This document shows positions 31,822 to 33,749 of a stretch of DNA of 33,749 nt, in pieces; within the stretch, counting starts at the first letter, position 1, and the number at the start of each line of letters is the position of its first letter. This DNA is from Patescibacteria group bacterium AH-259-L07 (GTDB lineage: Bacteria > Patescibacteriota > Patescibacteriia > UBA2591 > UBA6264). A program made the position numbers and the translations under genes. Location of the stretch: NCBI GenBank assembly GCA_027718005.1, contig JALLOP010000004.1, positions 1 to 33,749 on the forward strand. Reading direction: 5' to 3'. The notes under the pieces are model-generated. The model did not search any database, had not been told where the DNA came from, and saw only the letters and a list, made by a program, of their open reading frames with translations.

Positions 31822-32064
31822 ATGGAACTTTTTAATGAAGTAAGGAATGTTCTCGAAAAGGGAGAAGAGGCAATTCCAGAAGCAATTGAAGAAGCTAAGA
31901 AAAAATTTGCGGAAGTCGAATACATAAGGAATGAATATAATAATCCGAAATCAGTAAATTTCAGATTCGGTGGTGGCGTACCGACAGAAGGAACGCCCGA
32001 AGAAATTTTGAAAGTCGATGATAGTGAATTCACGAGAGTCAAGAGAGAATTGGAAAATAAATAG
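31822..32064 (+). CDS. Acidic protein, C-terminal part (frameshifted)
   Basis: This frame opens at about 31790 and ends at 32064. If translated on its own it could start at ATG 31822 (80 aa; the track uses TTG 31816). It has a charged helix (EAIPEAIEEAKKKFAEVEY), then NFRFGGGVPTEGTPEEI. It is most likely the tail of the preceding ORF after a one-base slip in the A run rather than an independent gene. Confidence 0.6.
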   Translation: MELFNEVRNVLEKGEEAIPEAIEEAKKKFAEVEYIRNEYNNPKSVNFRFGGGVPTEGTPEEILKVDDSEFTRVKRELENK

Positions 32065-32105
32065 GTTTTCATATTTTTGGTTTATATTAGCCTCGCGAAC
32101 TTTTC

Positions 32106-32119
32106 AACTTGCCGCCAAA
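32106..32119. repeat. 14-bp direct repeat AACTTGCCGCCAAA, copy 2
   Basis: Second copy of the repeat at 31170-31183. It overlaps the possible TTG start of the isocyanide synthase-like gene. Confidence 0.75.
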
Positions 32120-32165
32120 AAAAAATTGGAAATTGTTAAATCTTGCGGCGAAGCCGCTCCGAATT

Positions 32166-33308
32166 ATGCAAGAAGAAACACAAATTACAGATGAGTGGGT
32201 TCGCTCTGGTCTGCTAGAGGCAATTCACATCAATTATCAAGAATCTACTCTAAATATTCCACCCTTTAAAAAACTTGAAAGCAAACAAGTTTCTTTGTCG
32301 TTACCGGAGGCGAACCCACTCCAACAGCAAACGCAAGGGTTAGCGCCAGTTGATCAGATTCTGGCAATTATGCTTTCAAAATCTGTCCGTAGGGGCAAGA
32401 AGGCCCTTATTGAGCCTTTTTTGGATTCGGTTCGAAAAAAAATACAAAGTATTGTTGATCATCAGCAGCCAATCAGTTTTATATTACCCACATTACCTTT
32501 CAAGGACCAAAGCCCTTTTGTAACTGGCGCATCAATTGGCCATGTTGATTTGGGCGAATATGCGTTTTTCGCGCAAATCAAAAGAATTCTTAATGCGATA
32601 AGAGAAGTTTATGCGTCCGGAGCGCACATGACTCTGCTTTGTGATGGATATATATACGCGGATATTTTCGCTAATGGCGATAAAAAAGGAGCCGGACGCT
32701 ACAAAGCTCGATGTGAGCAAATAAAAAATGATTACGGATTATACAACGAAGTCACTTTGTTCGACATGCGCGAAGTTCTTTTTGATATGCCGGGATGGAA
32801 ACATGTAGAAGCCGCCATTCAAGAAGTTGTTCGAAAATTATATCAAGCCGACCCAGCCGCAAAAGAAAGATTGGATACTTTAGCCCGGCGATTTGTTTTC
32901 CATGTCGCAATACCAAATCATTCATATGAAGAAGCCCGAGTGATTTACTCCAACCCTCCTTGGCCAAATTGGCTTTGGGAGAAACTTTTAGATTCGGCTA
33001 TTAGGTACAGCGCGCTGCAACTTACTCTTAAAAAAACTGAACTTGTGAAAAGAGCTTTTCCCTCAGCGGTGCGTTGTACTGTTCATCCAAAAGCTGCAGC
33101 GCAGTTGCCACTGCATTTAACCAACCCACACAATCAACTATTGCCCTACAATGGTGTTGCCACAATATCGCGACAAGCCCAAACGAGAGGTCAATCTTTG
33201 TTCCAAGCTTTAAGAATCAAAAGATTATGTAATATTCTTGAATATGACAACGTTATTGCCGTAGACACCGAAAATTCAAAAGATCCGATTTATTATGAGA
33301 TCCCTTAA
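32166..33308 (+). CDS. Isocyanide synthase family protein (PvcA/Dit1-like)
   Basis: This protein of about 380 aa resembles the PvcA/IsnA/Dit1 family, which turns an amino-acid amine (Tyr or Trp in known members) into an isonitrile using ribulose-5-phosphate as carbon donor. Family landmarks recognised by eye are LPTLPFKDQSP near residue 100, an acidic HVDLGEYAFFAQI, VYASGAHMTLLCDGYIYADIF (family pattern Y-PGA-(x)n-DGRVF-D) near 150-175, VRCTVHPKAAAQLPLHL near 320 and YNGVATI (family WHGVA) near 340. It is divergent. I prefer the ATG 32166; a TTG at 32109 would add 19 residues. No PvcB-like oxygenase follows within the window. Other Rossmann-like families cannot be excluded without a search. 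Confidence 0.68.
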   Translation: MQEETQITDEWVRSGLLEAIHINYQESTLNIPPFKKLESKQVSLSLPEANPLQQQTQGLAPVDQILAIMLSKSVRRGKKALIEPFLDSVRKKIQSIVDHQQPISFILPTLPFKDQSPFVTGASIGHVDLGEYAFFAQIKRILNAIREVYASGAHMTLLCDGYIYADIFANGDKKGAGRYKARCEQIKNDYGLYNEVTLFDMREVLFDMPGWKHVEAAIQEVVRKLYQADPAAKERLDTLARRFVFHVAIPNHSYEEARVIYSNPPWPNWLWEKLLDSAIRYSALQLTLKKTELVKRAFPSAVRCTVHPKAAAQLPLHLTNPHNQLLPYNGVATISRQAQTRGQSLFQALRIKRLCNILEYDNVIAVDTENSKDPIYYEIP

Positions 33309-33547
33309 TTCAGTCGGCCTGTTCAAGCGAAGGCGCAGCGAACTATTTTCAGTATTCTGCACTTTTTTTATTTTATAATCGAGGAATTTTGAAAATGTCT
33401 GAAATTAACAATTTCAAGCATTTTCCAGAAATTCCGAAATTAGTTATGTGCCGAGTGAGCAGAGCGAGCGAGGCACATGTCCAAAATCGCTTAATAATTC
33501 TTGTAAAAAATTCTGGCATCAAAACTGAACAATAAACCCTGACATTT

Positions 33548-33581
33548 TGTTGTATCGGAATTTCTAAATTCCGATACAACA
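33548..33581. repeat. 16-bp perfect inverted repeat
   Basis: TGTTGTATCGGAATTT-CT-AAATTCCGATACAACA. The inner ATCGGAA/TTCCGAT pair is the same word pair that forms the nested hairpin at 16401-16417. Confidence 0.9.
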
Positions 33582-33599
33582 GGAAGGGGGTCGGGGAAA

Positions 33600-33627
33600 T
33601 CCCTCACCCAGTACGCTGGGTGAGGGA
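33600..33627. repeat. Perfect hairpin, CCCTCACCCAG family (TACG loop)
   Basis: The same 12-bp stem as 28885-28912, with the loop changed from TTCG to TACG. Confidence 0.9.
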
Positions 33628-33707
33628 CCAGAGGGCGGAAGCCCTATGGAGAACATCGTTCGCGAGCGTTAGCGAGCGACTATGTTCGCTTATCCACAAC
33701 ATGGAGT

Positions 33708-33736
33708 TTGACTTATTTTTTAAGCTATAGTATAAT
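33708..33736 (+). promoter_or_regulatory. Promoter for a gene beyond the window
   Basis: TTGACT (33708-33713), 17 bases, TATAAT (33731-33736). It points to the right; the gene it serves lies past 33749. Confidence 0.7.
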
Positions 33737-33749
33737 GAAAAAGTAATAA

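Larger units (their letters stand above)
33309..33707. other. Hairpin-rich spacer
   Basis: No gene here. It contains ATGTGCC/GGCACAT around GAGCGAGCGA words (33447-33479), a perfect 16-bp hairpin TGTTGTATCGGAATTT with loop CT (33548-33581), the TCCCTCACCCAG-TACG-CTGGGTGAGGGA hairpin (33600-33627), and a GCGAGCG-rich fold-back near 33650-33690. Confidence 0.7.

Noticed and set aside
1-33749. Alternative genetic code with TGA as a sense codon
   Set aside because: TGA ends the RT frame at the expected place and no conserved gene has an internal TGA.

Overview
The window looks like a piece of an AT-rich bacterial chromosome, probably from a member of the Candidate Phyla Radiation (Patescibacteria). 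This is an inference. It rests on the gene set (ftsA, ybeY, hisS, lepB, GT2 with DUF2304, rpsO-NYN-pnp, a single Xer recombinase), many short Lys-rich proteins, spacers packed with palindromes, and an apparent leaderless gene. The standard code fits, because TGA is used as a stop and no gene needs it read through.

Layout. 1-1840 (minus): the RT/maturase and 5' RNA part of a group II intron, just downstream of a terminator. 1864-5230 (minus): a TrlF-type PHP/SMC-like ATPase gene split by a one-base frameshift. 5335-11286 (minus): two small membrane proteins, a CPBP intramembrane protease and a 1517-aa secreted RHS/YD-repeat protein whose C-terminal tip looks like a polymorphic toxin tip; the adjacent CPBP gene could be its immunity gene. 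11315-18781 (minus): housekeeping block with ftsA, ybeY, a YtxH-like protein, HIT, nucleoside phosphorylase, ATP-cone uridine kinase, hisS and lepB. 18753-25388 (minus): DUF2304, GT2 and a UDP-glucuronate decarboxylase-like epimerase, an apparent sugar-polymer operon interrupted by a 4.5-kb block carrying a LamG-LamG-metalloprotease surface protein. That block has higher GC, contains an exact 627-bp internal duplication, and is bounded by a 29-bp direct repeat that leaves a broken GT2 start behind. 25481-28709 (minus): rpsO, NYN, pnp.

The right part is mostly on the plus strand: a Xer tyrosine recombinase with a consensus promoter and almost no leader, tRNA-Arg(UCU) set inside a 12-bp flanking stem, a small lipoprotein with two calcium-loop repeats, a frameshifted acidic protein, and a divergent member of the isocyanide synthase (PvcA/Dit1) family. 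The last 440 bases hold several perfect hairpins and a promoter for the next gene.

The most interesting items are the isocyanide synthase homologue, the RHS tip with its possible CPBP immunity partner, the inserted LamG/protease block with its 29-bp boundary repeat, the 18-20 bp inverted repeat that would bury the NYN ribosome-binding site in the rpsO-NYN-pnp transcript, and the families of intergenic palindromes. Three accessory genes each carry a single-base frameshift in a homopolymer, so assembly error has to be excluded for them.
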